A stretch of DNA of 64,000 nt. It comes from Gammaproteobacteria bacterium. GTDB taxonomy: Bacteria > Pseudomonadota > Gammaproteobacteria > Burkholderiales > Burkholderiaceae_C. Positions 52,150 through 61,228 of the stretch are shown one piece after another. The notes beneath the pieces were generated by a model, which saw only the letters and a program-made list of their open reading frames with translations, made no database searches and was not told the DNA's origin. The first letter of the stretch is position 1; every line of letters begins with the position of its first letter. The stretch spans positions 248,001-312,000 of the forward strand of contig JAHJWB010000006.1 in the NCBI GenBank assembly GCA_018828125.1. Direction: 5' to 3'. The translations under genes and the position numbers were made by a program.

Positions 52150-52881
52150 ATGACATCGCTCAACCCCCTCACCATCAAAGTCGCCTGCTCCAACTGCAAC
52201 CTTCGCGAGCTGTGCATGCCCGTTGGCCTGAACGACGACCAACTGCAACGCATCGACGACATCGTGGCCGTGCGCCGCAAGGTCAAACGTGGCGGCACGC
52301 TCTTTCACAATGGCGAAACCTTTACCTCGCTCTACGCCATTCGCACGGGATTTTTCAAGACCTGTGTCGCCACCGAGGACGGCCGCGACCAGGTCACGGG
52401 TTTTCAGATGGCCGGCGAGATCATCGGCCTTGACGGCATCGTGAACGACCACCACACGTGCGACGCCATTGCACTCGAAGACGCCGAAGTCTGCGTGATG
52501 CCGTTTGACCGCATCGAAGAACTGTCGCGCGAAGTCACCGCGCTGCAGCACCATGTGCACAAGATCATGAGCCGCGAAATCGTGCGCGAGCATGGCGTGA
52601 TGCTGTTGCTGGGCAGCATGCGCGCGGAAGAACGTCTTGCGGCGTTCCTGCTCAACCTGGTACAGCGGCTGCATGCGCGCGGTTTTTCGCAATCAGAACT
52701 GGTGCTGCGCATGACCCGAGAAGAAATTGGCAGCTACCTGGGCCTCAAGCTGGAAACCGTGAGCCGCACTTTCTCGAAATTCGTGGAAGAAGGCATTGTC
52801 GAAGTCAAGCAGCGCCATGTGCGCATTCTGGACACCGATGCACTCAAGCGCATCGTGAACAGCCAGCAACCCTGCCACTGA
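52150..52881 (+). CDS. fnr: FNR/Anr-type oxygen-sensing transcription regulator
   Basis: A 243-residue CRP/FNR-family regulator. The [4Fe-4S] ligands are Cys13, Cys16 and Cys22 (ACSNCNLRELC) and Cys115 (EDAEVCVMPF), equivalent to E. coli C20, C23, C29 and C122. The cyclic-nucleotide-like fold has TLFHNGETFTSLYAIRTGFF. The helix-turn-helix MTREEIGSYLGLKLETVSRT carries the E-x2-SR residues that read TTGAT sites. ATG at MTSLNPLTIK was chosen. It is divergent from hemN and probably controls hemN, the cco genes and the universal stress protein in this window. Confidence 0.95.
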   Translation: MTSLNPLTIKVACSNCNLRELCMPVGLNDDQLQRIDDIVAVRRKVKRGGTLFHNGETFTSLYAIRTGFFKTCVATEDGRDQVTGFQMAGEIIGLDGIVNDHHTCDAIALEDAEVCVMPFDRIEELSREVTALQHHVHKIMSREIVREHGVMLLLGSMRAEERLAAFLLNLVQRLHARGFSQSELVLRMTREEIGSYLGLKLETVSRTFSKFVEEGIVEVKQRHVRILDTDALKRIVNSQQPCH

Positions 52882-52890
52882 GCCAAAACC

Positions 52891-52931
52891 AAAAAGCCCA
52901 GCAGCCCATGCGTGCTGCCAGGCTTTTTTTT
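52891..52931 (+). terminator. Rho-independent terminator of fnr
   Basis: AAAAAGCCCAGCAGC, a short loop, then GTGCTGCCAGGCTTTTTTTT forms a hairpin with a long T-run ten bases after the fnr stop. The A-run on the other side could end the minus-strand transcript too. Confidence 0.85.
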
Positions 52932-53226
52932 ATTGGCAGGACGGATTGGTCTTGCGGCAATCGTCCGGACGCTCCCCATCAGGCATAGGGCACCGATTCA
53001 CCTCAAAAGGTGACATCGCCAGCAGCGTGGTCAGCGCACTGGTGGCCATGGTGATGGCCCAGAACACAAAAAATGCCAGGGTATAGACGCCTTGGCGCGA
53101 CAGTGCCAGCGGCTGGCCAAACCAGTGCAGATCCTGAGGATCGACCAGGGCAAACACCAGCATCTCCAATACGCCCGCCATCAAAAAGGCGGGCCATGCA
53201 ATCCACATCAGGCGTTGCGTCCACAT
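52930..53226 (-). CDS. Small two-helix membrane protein of the cbb3 region
   Basis: A 98-residue protein with two transmembrane helices (LMWIAWPAFLMAGVLEMLVF and GVYTLAFFVFWAITMATSAL). It ends with a hydrophilic tail holding three cysteines (NRCPMPDGERPDDCRKTNPS plus a final Cys-Gln). I do not recognise a named family, but a small protein with this layout commonly follows ccoG/ccoH in related genomes. The cysteine-rich tail might bind a metal, such as copper for the cbb3 oxidase; that is inference. Its 3' end touches the fnr terminator. Confidence 0.7.
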   Translation of the reverse strand: MWTQRLMWIAWPAFLMAGVLEMLVFALVDPQDLHWFGQPLALSRQGVYTLAFFVFWAITMATSALTTLLAMSPFEVNRCPMPDGERPDDCRKTNPSCQ

Positions 53227-53359
53227 CGTGTGTGTCTCCTCGTACGGCCTGCAGCGCTGAGCTTTAGGCCAGGTGGGTGGTCGCTGGGTTCAGCGCGGCA
53301 AACAAAACCCAGAGAATGTTTCTGGGGACCACTACTGCGGTGCTGACATTCCGGCAAGC

Positions 53360-53632
53360 TCAACGCGGTTGGTCTTGCGCCGGGGTGGCGGCGTGGTTGC
53401 GCCCTTTGACGGCAGGCGCCATGCTTTTTTCCGGGTTCTCCAATGTCTTGTTGATCTCGATACCCTGGCGGTAATAGTCCTCCGCCACCACAGGGTCAGG
53501 CCGAGAAATCGCCAGCCAGAGGGTGACAAAACCCGCAACGATCACGATGGCGGGGCCGGAGAGAACCAGCCACACATGGCCGAATTCCCACCACGGTGCG
53601 GACGGTGTCTCAATGGCGGGGGTCAATGGCAT
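53360..53632 (-). CDS. ccoH: FixH/CcoH-type cbb3 oxidase assembly protein
   Basis: A 90-residue single-pass membrane protein. The sequence WWEFGHVWLVLSGPAIVIVA then RPDPVVAEDYYRQGIEINKT is characteristic of the short betaproteobacterial FixH. It is shorter than rhizobial FixH, lacking most of the periplasmic domain. FixH/CcoH stabilises cbb3 subunits during assembly. It follows ccoG by 76 bases. Confidence 0.85.
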   Translation of the reverse strand: MPLTPAIETPSAPWWEFGHVWLVLSGPAIVIVAGFVTLWLAISRPDPVVAEDYYRQGIEINKTLENPEKSMAPAVKGRNHAATPAQDQPR

Positions 53633-53708
53633 GTTGTGTACTCCTCAAAAATCTTCGCGTTCAATAACGTTGCAACCAGGGTCCAAAAAACGTGTTGCAA
53701 GGGCGCGC

Positions 53709-55154
53709 TTATCGTGGCACCAGAAATACTGACTTCTCGGACACATGGGCGGCAGTGCCCAGGGCTTCCACATCAAACTGCACGGCGTGCGACCCAGATG
53801 TTGCAGAGCCATACGGAATCTGCAGCCGCACGGCCACCCACCGGGACTCGGCTGCGCCGATAGCCACTTCCGTCTCTGAGGCGACTTCGAGGCCCTGCAA
53901 ACCCCGGGCGCTGATGCGATAGCGCCGCGGGCCCTCAGTGGCGTTCATGATCTGCAGGCGGTAGATGTTCTCCAGCTTGCCACCGGCCACGATGCGCGAC
54001 AAGGCGGCGCGATCGCGTACCACATCGACCTTGAGCGGTGTGCGGGTGACCAGACTGGCCAGCATGGCCACACACAACGCGGCCAGCACCGCGGTGTAAA
54101 TCAACACACGCGGCCGCAGCACGCGCCGCAGTATCTGCGCCTGACTCCAGCGCTGGGCCACACCGTTTTGTGTCGAGAACCGGATCAACCCCTTCGGGTA
54201 CTGCATCTTGTCCATGACGGAGTCGCACGCGTCCACGCACAGGCCACAACCAATGCACTCGTACTGCAGGCCCTTGCGGATATCGATGCCCACCGGGCAC
54301 ACCTGTACACACAGCGTGCAGTCAATACAGTCGCCCAGGCCCTTGGCCTTGTAGTCCACCGTCTTGTTGCGCGGCCCCCGGGGCTCTCCGCGTGCCACGT
54401 CGTAGGTCACGATCAGTGTGTCCTTGTCGAACATGGCGCTCTGGAAGCGGGCATAGGGGCACATGTACTTGCACACCTGTTCGCGCATGTAGCCGGCATT
54501 GCCATACGTGGCAAACCCGTAGAACAGGACCCAGAAGATCTGCCAGCTGCCTTGCCAGGCCAACAGCTCACCGCCCAATTCTCGGATCGGGACAAAGTAG
54601 CCCACAAAGGTGAAGCCCGTCCAGAAGGCTACGGCCAGCCAAGCGATCTGTTTGAGGAACTTCTTGCGTACTTTCTCCAACGTCCAGGGGCCTTTGTCCA
54701 GCCGCAACCGAGCGCTGCGATCGCCTTCGATCTTGTGCTCGATCCACATGAACATTTCGGTATAGACCGTCTGTGGGCAGGCAAACCCACACCACAGCCG
54801 TCCTGCCACTGCGGTAAACAAAAACAGCGACAACGCAGAGATGATGAGCAAACCCGTGAGATAGATGAAATCCTGCGGATACAGCACCAGCCCAAAGATA
54901 TAGAACCGCCGAGCCCCCAGGTCGAACAACACCATCTGGCGCTGGCCCCATTCCAGCCATGGCAGTCCATAAAACACCAGCTGCGTGAGGAACACCATGC
55001 CCCAGCGCCAGCGGGAAAACAACCCGCTGATCGACCGTGGGTAGATCTTCTTTTGCGCCTCGTACAGAGAAACTATCTCGCCTTCGGACGAGGCATCTGC
55101 GGCAACGGGCGTAATCGGAATGACCTTGCGAGCAGGCTCGCTGGGTGGCTTCAT
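53709..55154 (-). CDS. ccoG: Cytochrome c oxidase accessory protein CcoG (FixG/RdxA)
   Basis: A 481-residue inner-membrane iron-sulfur protein. Several helices in the first 200 residues include FCACPQT-like GFACPQTVYTEMFMWIEHKI. Two [4Fe-4S] motifs lie near the middle: CIDCTLCVQVCPVGIDI and CIGCGLCVDACDSVM. The C-terminal periplasmic immunoglobulin-like domain follows the last helix. CcoG participates in copper delivery to the CcoN binuclear site, probably by reducing copper. It lies downstream of ccoP on the same strand. Confidence 0.93.
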   Translation of the reverse strand: MKPPSEPARKVIPITPVAADASSEGEIVSLYEAQKKIYPRSISGLFSRWRWGMVFLTQLVFYGLPWLEWGQRQMVLFDLGARRFYIFGLVLYPQDFIYLTGLLIISALSLFLFTAVAGRLWCGFACPQTVYTEMFMWIEHKIEGDRSARLRLDKGPWTLEKVRKKFLKQIAWLAVAFWTGFTFVGYFVPIRELGGELLAWQGSWQIFWVLFYGFATYGNAGYMREQVCKYMCPYARFQSAMFDKDTLIVTYDVARGEPRGPRNKTVDYKAKGLGDCIDCTLCVQVCPVGIDIRKGLQYECIGCGLCVDACDSVMDKMQYPKGLIRFSTQNGVAQRWSQAQILRRVLRPRVLIYTAVLAALCVAMLASLVTRTPLKVDVVRDRAALSRIVAGGKLENIYRLQIMNATEGPRRYRISARGLQGLEVASETEVAIGAAESRWVAVRLQIPYGSATSGSHAVQFDVEALGTAAHVSEKSVFLVPR

Positions 55155-55234
55155 GGTGGTGTCGATTCGTTGTGCGGGATGGGTACTATTTCAGCGGGCC
55201 GAAGGGGCGATCATTGAACGATGCCCCCATGGCC

Positions 55235-56152
55235 TCAGCGCGCAGCCGCCTGCTTGCCGTTGGAGAGGCCCCAGACATATGCCGCCAACACGCCAATCTG
55301 CGCCTCGGTCAGCTTGCCAGCCTGGGCGGGCATCTCATTGACTTTGCCGTTGTTGATCATGGCGGCAATGGCAGTCTCGCCCCAGCCATGCAACCAGATG
55401 TCGTCCGTCAGGTTGGGGGCGCCCAGTGCCTGGTTGCCCTTGCCGTCCATGCCGTGGCAGGCTGCGCAGGCCGTGAACTTGGATTTGCCCAGCGATGCGC
55501 GCAACGAGTCGTGCGGGCTGCCCGAAAGGCTCAGCACATAGTGCGACAGGTTGCGCACGTCTTCCGGGCTGCCTACAGCAGCGGCCATGGGCGGCATGTT
55601 GCCGATTCGGCCCTTCTCCAGCGTCTCGCGGATCTTGTCGGGCGCGCCGCCATGCAGCCAGTCGGCGTCCGCCAAGTTCGGAAATCCCTTGCTGCCGCGG
55701 GCGTCAGAACCATGGCATTGGGCGCAGTTGTTCATGAACAGGCGCTCACCAATGGCGTGGGCCTGCGGGTCTACCGCGATGTCTTCGGGCTTCATGGAGG
55801 CAAAGCGCGCGTACAGCGGCTCCAGCTCGGTCTTCGCCTTGGCCATTTCAGCTTCGTACTCGCCCTTCTGCGTCCAGTTCAGCTTGCCTGTGAAGGTGCC
55901 CAAACCGGGATAAGCAGCCAGGTAGCCCAGACCGAAGAGGATGGTGATGACAAACAGCCACACCCACCAGCGCGGCAGCGGGTTGTTCATCTCCACCAGG
56001 TCTTCGTCCCAGACGTGGCCAGTGGTGTTGTCAGCGTTGGCAACGACCTTTTTGCGGCCTGCCAACCAAAGCAGGATGCCGCAGGCAATGATGCCGCCCA
56101 GGGTCAGCGTGGTCACAAAGACCGACCAGAAATTGCTGGTGAAGTCACTCAT
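55235..56152 (-). CDS. ccoP: cbb3 oxidase diheme cytochrome c subunit
   Basis: A 305-residue subunit with two N-terminal helices (FWSVFVTTLTLGGIIACGIL and WWVWLFVITILFGLGYLAAY) and two cytochrome c domains. The heme motifs are CAQCH near residue 138 and CAACH near residue 226, each followed by a distal methionine region (GNMPPM, NEMPAQ). It passes electrons to CcoO/CcoN. It is 24 bases upstream of ccoG's leader and follows ccoQ. Confidence 0.95.
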   Translation of the reverse strand: MSDFTSNFWSVFVTTLTLGGIIACGILLWLAGRKKVVANADNTTGHVWDEDLVEMNNPLPRWWVWLFVITILFGLGYLAAYPGLGTFTGKLNWTQKGEYEAEMAKAKTELEPLYARFASMKPEDIAVDPQAHAIGERLFMNNCAQCHGSDARGSKGFPNLADADWLHGGAPDKIRETLEKGRIGNMPPMAAAVGSPEDVRNLSHYVLSLSGSPHDSLRASLGKSKFTACAACHGMDGKGNQALGAPNLTDDIWLHGWGETAIAAMINNGKVNEMPAQAGKLTEAQIGVLAAYVWGLSNGKQAAAR

Positions 56153-56176
56153 GGGGTGTTCTCATTCTTGTGAAGA

Positions 56177-56314
56177 TCAATCTGTCTCGAAAGGCAGCTG
56201 CGCTGCCTCGTCGAACCGGGCCTTGTTGCGGCCCCGATAGGCCCACACCCAGATGCCAATGAAGCAGGCCATTGAAGCCAGCGTGGCCACGATGCGCATG
56301 GTGGTGATGTCCAT
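56177..56314 (-). CDS. ccoQ: cbb3 oxidase small subunit CcoQ
   Basis: A 45-residue protein with one helix (LASMACFIGIWVWAY) followed by RGRNKARFDEAAQLPF, the CcoQ/FixQ signature. AGGAG precedes the ATG. It lies between ccoO and ccoP, as in all ccoNOQP operons. CcoQ stabilises the complex. Confidence 0.92.
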   Translation of the reverse strand: MDITTMRIVATLASMACFIGIWVWAYRGRNKARFDEAAQLPFETD

Positions 56315-56343
56315 GGGATATCTCCTGTGTTGCTTGAATGCGC

Positions 56344-56985
56344 TTACTTGAGCGCGCGGCCCATGACCTGCAGGTAGGCGATCAGAGCGTCCATTTCTGT
56401 CTTGCCCTTCACCTCTGCAGGCGCCGCGGCAATCTGCTCGTCGGTGTATGGCACGCCCACGGTGCGCAGCGCCTTCATTCGCGTGGCGACATCGGTCGAA
56501 TCGACCACCGTCTTTTCAAGCCACGGGTAGGCTGGCATGTTCGACTCCGGCACCACGTCGCGCGGGTTGTTCAGATGGATGCGATGCCACTCATCGCTGT
56601 ACTTGCCGCCCACGCGGTGTAGATCGGGCCCCGTGCGCTTGCTGCCCCACTGGAAGGGGTGGTCATACACAAACTCGCCCGCTACCGAGTAGTGGCCGTA
56701 GCGCAGCGTCTCGGCGCGGAAGGGCCGGATCATTTGCGAGTGGCAGTTGTAGCAACCTTCGCGGATGTACACATCGCGGCCGATCAGTTGCACCGAGGTG
56801 TAGGGCTCCACGCCCTTGACGGCCTCTGTGGTGGACTTCTGGAAGAACAGCGGCACGATCTCTACCAGGCCGCCAATGGCGATGACCAGCAAGATCAACA
56901 CGATCATCAGGAAGTTGTTGGTCTCCACCTTTTCGTGGGTGAAACCGGTGGAACCAGTAGAAGCAGATGATTTGTTATCAGACAT
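56344..56985 (-). CDS. ccoO: cbb3 oxidase monoheme cytochrome c subunit
   Basis: A 213-residue subunit with a single N-terminal helix ([20 protein letters not shown]) and a periplasmic cytochrome c domain. The heme motif is [14 protein letters not shown] and the distal ligand lies in [23 protein letters not shown] and [16 protein letters not shown] are invariant CcoO sequences. It is encoded 21 bases after ccoN. Confidence 0.95.
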   Translation of the reverse strand: MSDNKSSASTGSTGFTHEKVETNNFLMIVLILLVIAIGGLVEIVPLFFQKSTTEAVKGVEPYTSVQLIGRDVYIREGCYNCHSQMIRPFRAETLRYGHYSVAGEFVYDHPFQWGSKRTGPDLHRVGGKYSDEWHRIHLNNPRDVVPESNMPAYPWLEKTVVDSTDVATRMKALRTVGVPYTDEQIAAAPAEVKGKTEMDALIAYLQVMGRALK

Positions 56986-57006
56986 GGGTTATCTCTCCTT
57001 CGGGGC

Positions 57007-58446
57007 TCAGGCGTGGGCCGCGTTCACAGCGGGAATCGGCACCTTGACCGAGCGACCCGAGATCGCCGTCAGCCACACGTTCCAGGCCATGACCAGCATC
57101 CCGCCCAGGTACAGCAGACCACCTGCCACGCGGATCACGTAAAACGGATAAGTCGCCTTCACGCTCTCCACAAAGGTGTAAGTCAGCGTGCCGTCGGGGT
57201 TGATGGCGCGCCACATCAGGCCTTGCATCACACCCGCAATCCACATGGCAGCGATGTACAGCACGATGCCGATGGTGGCCATCCAGAAGTGCAGCTCGAT
57301 CGCCTTGATGGAGTGCATCTTGTCCTTGCCGAACAGACGCGGGACCAGGTAGTACAGCGATCCCATCGAGATCAACCCCACCCAGCCCAGGGCGCCCGAA
57401 TGCACGTGGCCTACCGTCCAGTCGGTGTAGTGGCTCAGGGCATTGACGGTCTTGATGGACATCATCGGACCTTCGAACGTGGACATGCCATAGAACGACA
57501 GCGACACGATCAGGAAACGCAGGATGGGATCGTCACGCAGTTTGTGCCAGGCACCCGACAGGGTCATGATGCCGTTGATCATTCCGCCCCAGCTGGGCGC
57601 CAGCAGGATCAGCGAGAACACCATGCCCACCGATTGCGTCCAGTCAGGCAGCGCGGTGTAGTGCAGGTGGTGCGGGCCCGCCCACATGTAGGTGAAGATC
57701 AGTGCCCAGAAGTGCACGATGGACAGGCGATAGCTGTACACCGGACGGCCGGCCTGCTTGGGGATGAAGTAATACATCATCCCGAGGAAGCCTGCGGTCA
57801 GGAAGAAACCCACCGCGTTATGGCCATACCACCACTGCACCATGGCGTCCTGCACGCCGGCGTAGGCCGAGTAGCTCTTCATGAACCCGGCCGGGATGGC
57901 CGCGCTGTTGACCACATGCAGCAGCGCCACCGCCAGGATGAACGCGCCAAAGAACCAGTTGGCTACGTAGATATGCTTGACCTTGCGCACACCGATGGTA
58001 CCGAAGAACACGATGGCATAAGACACCCACACCAGCGTGATCAGGATGTCGATGGGCCATTCGAGTTCAGCGTATTCCTTGCCTTGGGTGTACCCCATCG
58101 GCAAGCTCACAACAGCACCCGCAATGACCAGCACCCACCCCCAGAAGGTGAAAGCTGCGAGTGGCCCTGCAAACAGCCGGACCTGGCATGTGCGCTGCAC
58201 TACGTAGTAGCTGGTAGCAAACAGCGCGCTGCCGCCAAACCCAAAAATCACCGCATTGGTATGCAAGGGTCGCAAGCGGCCATAGCTGAGCCACGGAATG
58301 CCGAAGTTGAGTTCAGGCCAGGCGAGCTGGGCGGCAATGATCACGCCCACCAGCATGCCGACCACACCCACGACCACGGCCAGGATCGAGAACTGCCTCA
58401 CCACCGTATCGTTGTAGTGCGCAGCCATTGTTTTTGGAGAATCCAT
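57007..58446 (-). CDS. ccoN: cbb3 oxidase catalytic subunit I
   Basis: A 479-residue twelve-helix heme-copper oxidase subunit of the C family. Heme and copper ligands are visible: [13 protein letters not shown] (low-spin heme b), [14 protein letters not shown] and AGPHHLHY (CuB histidines), and [13 protein letters not shown] (heme b3 and heme b). This is the high-affinity oxidase for growth at low oxygen. ATG at [11 protein letters not shown] was chosen, with an AGAGGTG ribosome binding site. An FNR box lies 57 bases upstream. Confidence 0.96.
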   Translation of the reverse strand: MDSPKTMAAHYNDTVVRQFSILAVVVGVVGMLVGVIIAAQLAWPELNFGIPWLSYGRLRPLHTNAVIFGFGGSALFATSYYVVQRTCQVRLFAGPLAAFTFWGWVLVIAGAVVSLPMGYTQGKEYAELEWPIDILITLVWVSYAIVFFGTIGVRKVKHIYVANWFFGAFILAVALLHVVNSAAIPAGFMKSYSAYAGVQDAMVQWWYGHNAVGFFLTAGFLGMMYYFIPKQAGRPVYSYRLSIVHFWALIFTYMWAGPHHLHYTALPDWTQSVGMVFSLILLAPSWGGMINGIMTLSGAWHKLRDDPILRFLIVSLSFYGMSTFEGPMMSIKTVNALSHYTDWTVGHVHSGALGWVGLISMGSLYYLVPRLFGKDKMHSIKAIELHFWMATIGIVLYIAAMWIAGVMQGLMWRAINPDGTLTYTFVESVKATYPFYVIRVAGGLLYLGGMLVMAWNVWLTAISGRSVKVPIPAVNAAHA

Positions 58447-58502
58447 CGGGCACCTCTTTTTGTATTGCAGTGAGAGTTTGTTGCAGTAGCGGCTATCGGG
58501 CA

Positions 58503-58516
58503 TTGACACAAGTCAA
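58503..58516. promoter_or_regulatory. FNR box upstream of ccoN
   Basis: TTGACACAAGTCAA is a symmetrical FNR/Anr-type site (TTGAC-N4-GTCAA) centred 64 bases before the ccoN ATG. It overlaps the stop codon of ccoS. Confidence 0.82.
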
Positions 58517-58650
58517 TCGTCTCGGAGAATCCGCTCACCTTCTTGTTCGACGCTTTCGAACTGGCCGTGGTACACCGCCCACCACAGGCCCGCAAGCACC
58601 ATCAGCACCAGCACGACCGATAGCGGAATCAGCAGATAGAGGATGTCCAT
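58513..58650 (-). CDS. ccoS: cbb3 oxidase maturation protein CcoS
   Basis: A 45-residue membrane protein: MDILYLLIPLSVVLVLMVL then GLWWAVYHGQFESVE, a clear CcoS signature. It has one helix with a conserved GLWWAVxxGQFxD/E segment. CcoS is needed for cofactor insertion into the cbb3 oxidase. The ATG overlaps the last base of the ccoI stop (TGATG). Its own stop lies in the ccoN FNR box. Confidence 0.92.
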   Translation of the reverse strand: MDILYLLIPLSVVLVLMVLAGLWWAVYHGQFESVEQEGERILRDD

Positions 58651-61127
58651 CAGACGGGCTCCAGGGTTGTCTTTGAAAGGCTTTCGGGCAACGTAGCGGC
58701 TTCGGTGGCAGGGCTGCTCGGCGAAGCTGCGGACAGGTCAGGCAGGTCCCGCGCAAGGCGCGCTGCGTTGAGCACCACCAGCAACGAACTGAGCGCCATG
58801 CCCAGGCCCGCCAGCAACGCGGGCATCCAGCCCACCACCGCCAGCGGCACACACAACGCGTTGTAGCCAGCTGCCCACCACAGGTTTTGCCGTACCACAC
58901 GCAAGGTGCGGCGAGCAAGAAGCACCGTTTGCGGCACCAGTGTCAGCCTGTCGCCCAGCACCACAAAGTCGGCCTGCGATTGCGCGAGAGGGACAGCGCG
59001 GCCAAACGCAAAAGAGACATGGGCCCCTGCAAGCACCGGCCCGTCGTTCAGACCATCGCCCACCATGGCCACTCGGCGGCCAGCGGCCTGCAGAGCCTGC
59101 AATGCCACCAGCTTGCCTTGCGGCGTGCACTCGCCCTGCGCGTGGTCGATGCCTGCCTGCGCCGCCACACGCCGCACAGCGCCCATGCGGTCACCCGACA
59201 ACAAGTGAACAGCCACACCCTCTTGCGACAGCGTGTGGACCACCGCAGGCGCTTCGGAGCGCAAGTGCTCCACCAGGTCAAACCGGGCCAACTCGGCGGT
59301 TTGACCGTCTGCCAGCTGTTCGGCCAGCACCACCTGCAACGCTTCACGCCCCTCCTGCGCAGCCACGCCCGCGTGGACGGCGGAGCCGAGCCGCAGGGTG
59401 CGCTGCGGCTGTATGCCAGAGGTGTCGTTCACCGTGGCGATCAGCCCCAGCCCGGCGTCTTCATGCAAGTGGGCCACGGCCCAGCGCACATCCTGCGCCG
59501 ATGCAGCGGCCACCACAGCACGCGATGCTGGGTGCATGGACTGGCGCGCCAGCGCAGCCGCCAGCGACAACACCTCGTCGGCTGTCCAACCCGGGGCGGT
59601 GTGCACGGACTGCAGTGCCATGCCGTCACGGGTGAGCGTGCCGGTTTTGTCGAACACCACGGTGTCCACACTCGCCAGCGCCTCCAGCCCTTGCAGATTG
59701 CGCACCAGCACGCCATGGCGTGCCAGCGTGCCCGCAGCGGTCAGCATGGCCACCGGCGTGGCCAGCGACAGCGCACACGGGCAGGTGACGATGAGCACTG
59801 CCACCGCCACCATCAGTGCATGCCCCGGGTCCGAAGGCCACCAGTACACCGCGGCCAATACCGCCGCCACCAGCACGGCCACCAGGAACGGCCGCGCAAT
59901 GCGGTCCGCCAGTTGCGCCAGACGCGGCTTTTGCAGCGACGCGCTTTCCATCAACGCCACGATTTGCGCAAAGCGGGTTTGGCTGCCCGTGCCCTCCACG
60001 ATCAACTCGACCGGCGCTTGCAGGTTGTAGCTGCCCGCCGTCACCGCGCTGCCTACAGGGCGCGCTACCGGGGTGGACTCACCCGTCAGCAATGCCTCAT
60101 CGGCATGCGTGTTGCCCACCGTGATACGCCCGTCGGCCGGAAACGCCTCGCCCGGCAACACGCGGATGGTGTCGCCCACCACCAGGCGGCGGCTGGCAAC
60201 GCGTGCAAACGTGCCGTCCGCCTCGCGCCGCTCCACGCTGTCGGGCAGCCGGTTCATCACTGCCTCCAGCGCGCCCGCGGTGCGATCGCGCAGGCGCAAC
60301 TCCAGCCAGCGGCCGGTGAGCAGGAAGAACACGAACATCGTCAGCGAGTCGTAGTACACCTCCTTGCCGAAGATGCCTGCGGGGTCAAACGTGCCTGCCG
60401 TACTGACCACGAAGGTGATGGCCATGCCCAGCGCCACAGGAAGGTCCATGCTGACGCGGCGCATGCGGATGTCACGCAGCGCACTGGCAAAAAAGGGGCC
60501 GCAAGAGAACACCACCATGGGCAGCGTGATGACCCAGGAGGCCCAGCGCAGCAACTGCTCCATCTCACCCGTCAGATCGCCAGGCTGCGCGATGTACGCC
60601 GGCCATGCGTACATCATCACCTGCATCATGCAAAAGCCCGCCACGAGCCAGCGCCACAGCGCACGGCGGTTCTCGCGCAGGCGCTGGCCGCGCGCAAAGG
60701 CATCCATCGCGGGCATGGCGCTGTAGCCCGCTTTTTGTACGGCTTCTATCCACGCCGAAGGACGCACCTGCCCCGGGTTCCACACCACACGCGCGCGGCG
60801 TGTGGCTGCACTGACATCGGCCTGCAGTACACCGGGCACTGCACGCAACGCGTCTTCGATGGTCAGGGCGCAGGCCGCACAGTGCATGCCCTCCAGCACC
60901 ACCTGGGAATCCCAAAACTGCGACGCGGGATCTGCGGGGGGTGATGCATCTGCCGCTGCAGCGGCCAAAGGGCTGCCCGCCGACGTGCAAGGCCGACCAA
61001 ACGCCAGCCACTCCTGCGGATCGTCCAGCAACAGCGTTGGCGACTGCGCGGCGGGTGCCGAGGCAAATGGTGTGTCAGGCGGCTGCGCGGGCAGAGAAGT
61101 TGGCGCAGCGGATCGAAACATTGACAT
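58650..61127 (-). CDS. ccoI: Copper P-type ATPase for cbb3 assembly (CcoI/FixI)
   Basis: An 825-residue P1B-type ATPase. An N-terminal metal-binding domain has GMHCAACALTIEDAL at about residues 75-90, preceded by a long variable segment (about 70 residues, alanine/proline rich). Catalytic motifs are LTGESTPV, the membrane CPC site VTCPCALSLATPVA, DKTGTLT with the phosphorylated aspartate, and GDGLNDGPVL. CcoI exports Cu(I) for insertion into CcoN. It heads the ccoI-ccoS-ccoNOQP-ccoGH series on the minus strand and is divergent from the universal stress protein gene. Confidence 0.94.
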   Translation of the reverse strand: MSMFRSAAPTSLPAQPPDTPFASAPAAQSPTLLLDDPQEWLAFGRPCTSAGSPLAAAAADASPPADPASQFWDSQVVLEGMHCAACALTIEDALRAVPGVLQADVSAATRRARVVWNPGQVRPSAWIEAVQKAGYSAMPAMDAFARGQRLRENRRALWRWLVAGFCMMQVMMYAWPAYIAQPGDLTGEMEQLLRWASWVITLPMVVFSCGPFFASALRDIRMRRVSMDLPVALGMAITFVVSTAGTFDPAGIFGKEVYYDSLTMFVFFLLTGRWLELRLRDRTAGALEAVMNRLPDSVERREADGTFARVASRRLVVGDTIRVLPGEAFPADGRITVGNTHADEALLTGESTPVARPVGSAVTAGSYNLQAPVELIVEGTGSQTRFAQIVALMESASLQKPRLAQLADRIARPFLVAVLVAAVLAAVYWWPSDPGHALMVAVAVLIVTCPCALSLATPVAMLTAAGTLARHGVLVRNLQGLEALASVDTVVFDKTGTLTRDGMALQSVHTAPGWTADEVLSLAAALARQSMHPASRAVVAAASAQDVRWAVAHLHEDAGLGLIATVNDTSGIQPQRTLRLGSAVHAGVAAQEGREALQVVLAEQLADGQTAELARFDLVEHLRSEAPAVVHTLSQEGVAVHLLSGDRMGAVRRVAAQAGIDHAQGECTPQGKLVALQALQAAGRRVAMVGDGLNDGPVLAGAHVSFAFGRAVPLAQSQADFVVLGDRLTLVPQTVLLARRTLRVVRQNLWWAAGYNALCVPLAVVGWMPALLAGLGMALSSLLVVLNAARLARDLPDLSAASPSSPATEAATLPESLSKTTLEPV

Positions 61128-61161
61128 GGTTCAAGCCTATCGGTGCACCCCGTTCAGGACA

Positions 61162-61175
61162 TTGACCTGGATCAA
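61162..61175. promoter_or_regulatory. FNR box between ccoI and the universal stress gene
   Basis: TTGACCTGGATCAA fits TTGAY-N4-RTCAA. It lies in the 101-base divergent gap, 54 bases before the stress protein ATG and 35 bases before ccoI. The spacing favours activation of the stress gene. Confidence 0.8.
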
Positions 61176-61228
61176 GTCGCGGGACAAGATTAATCCTAAG
61201 CTTGTTCCATCACTTTGAGGAGACCTTT

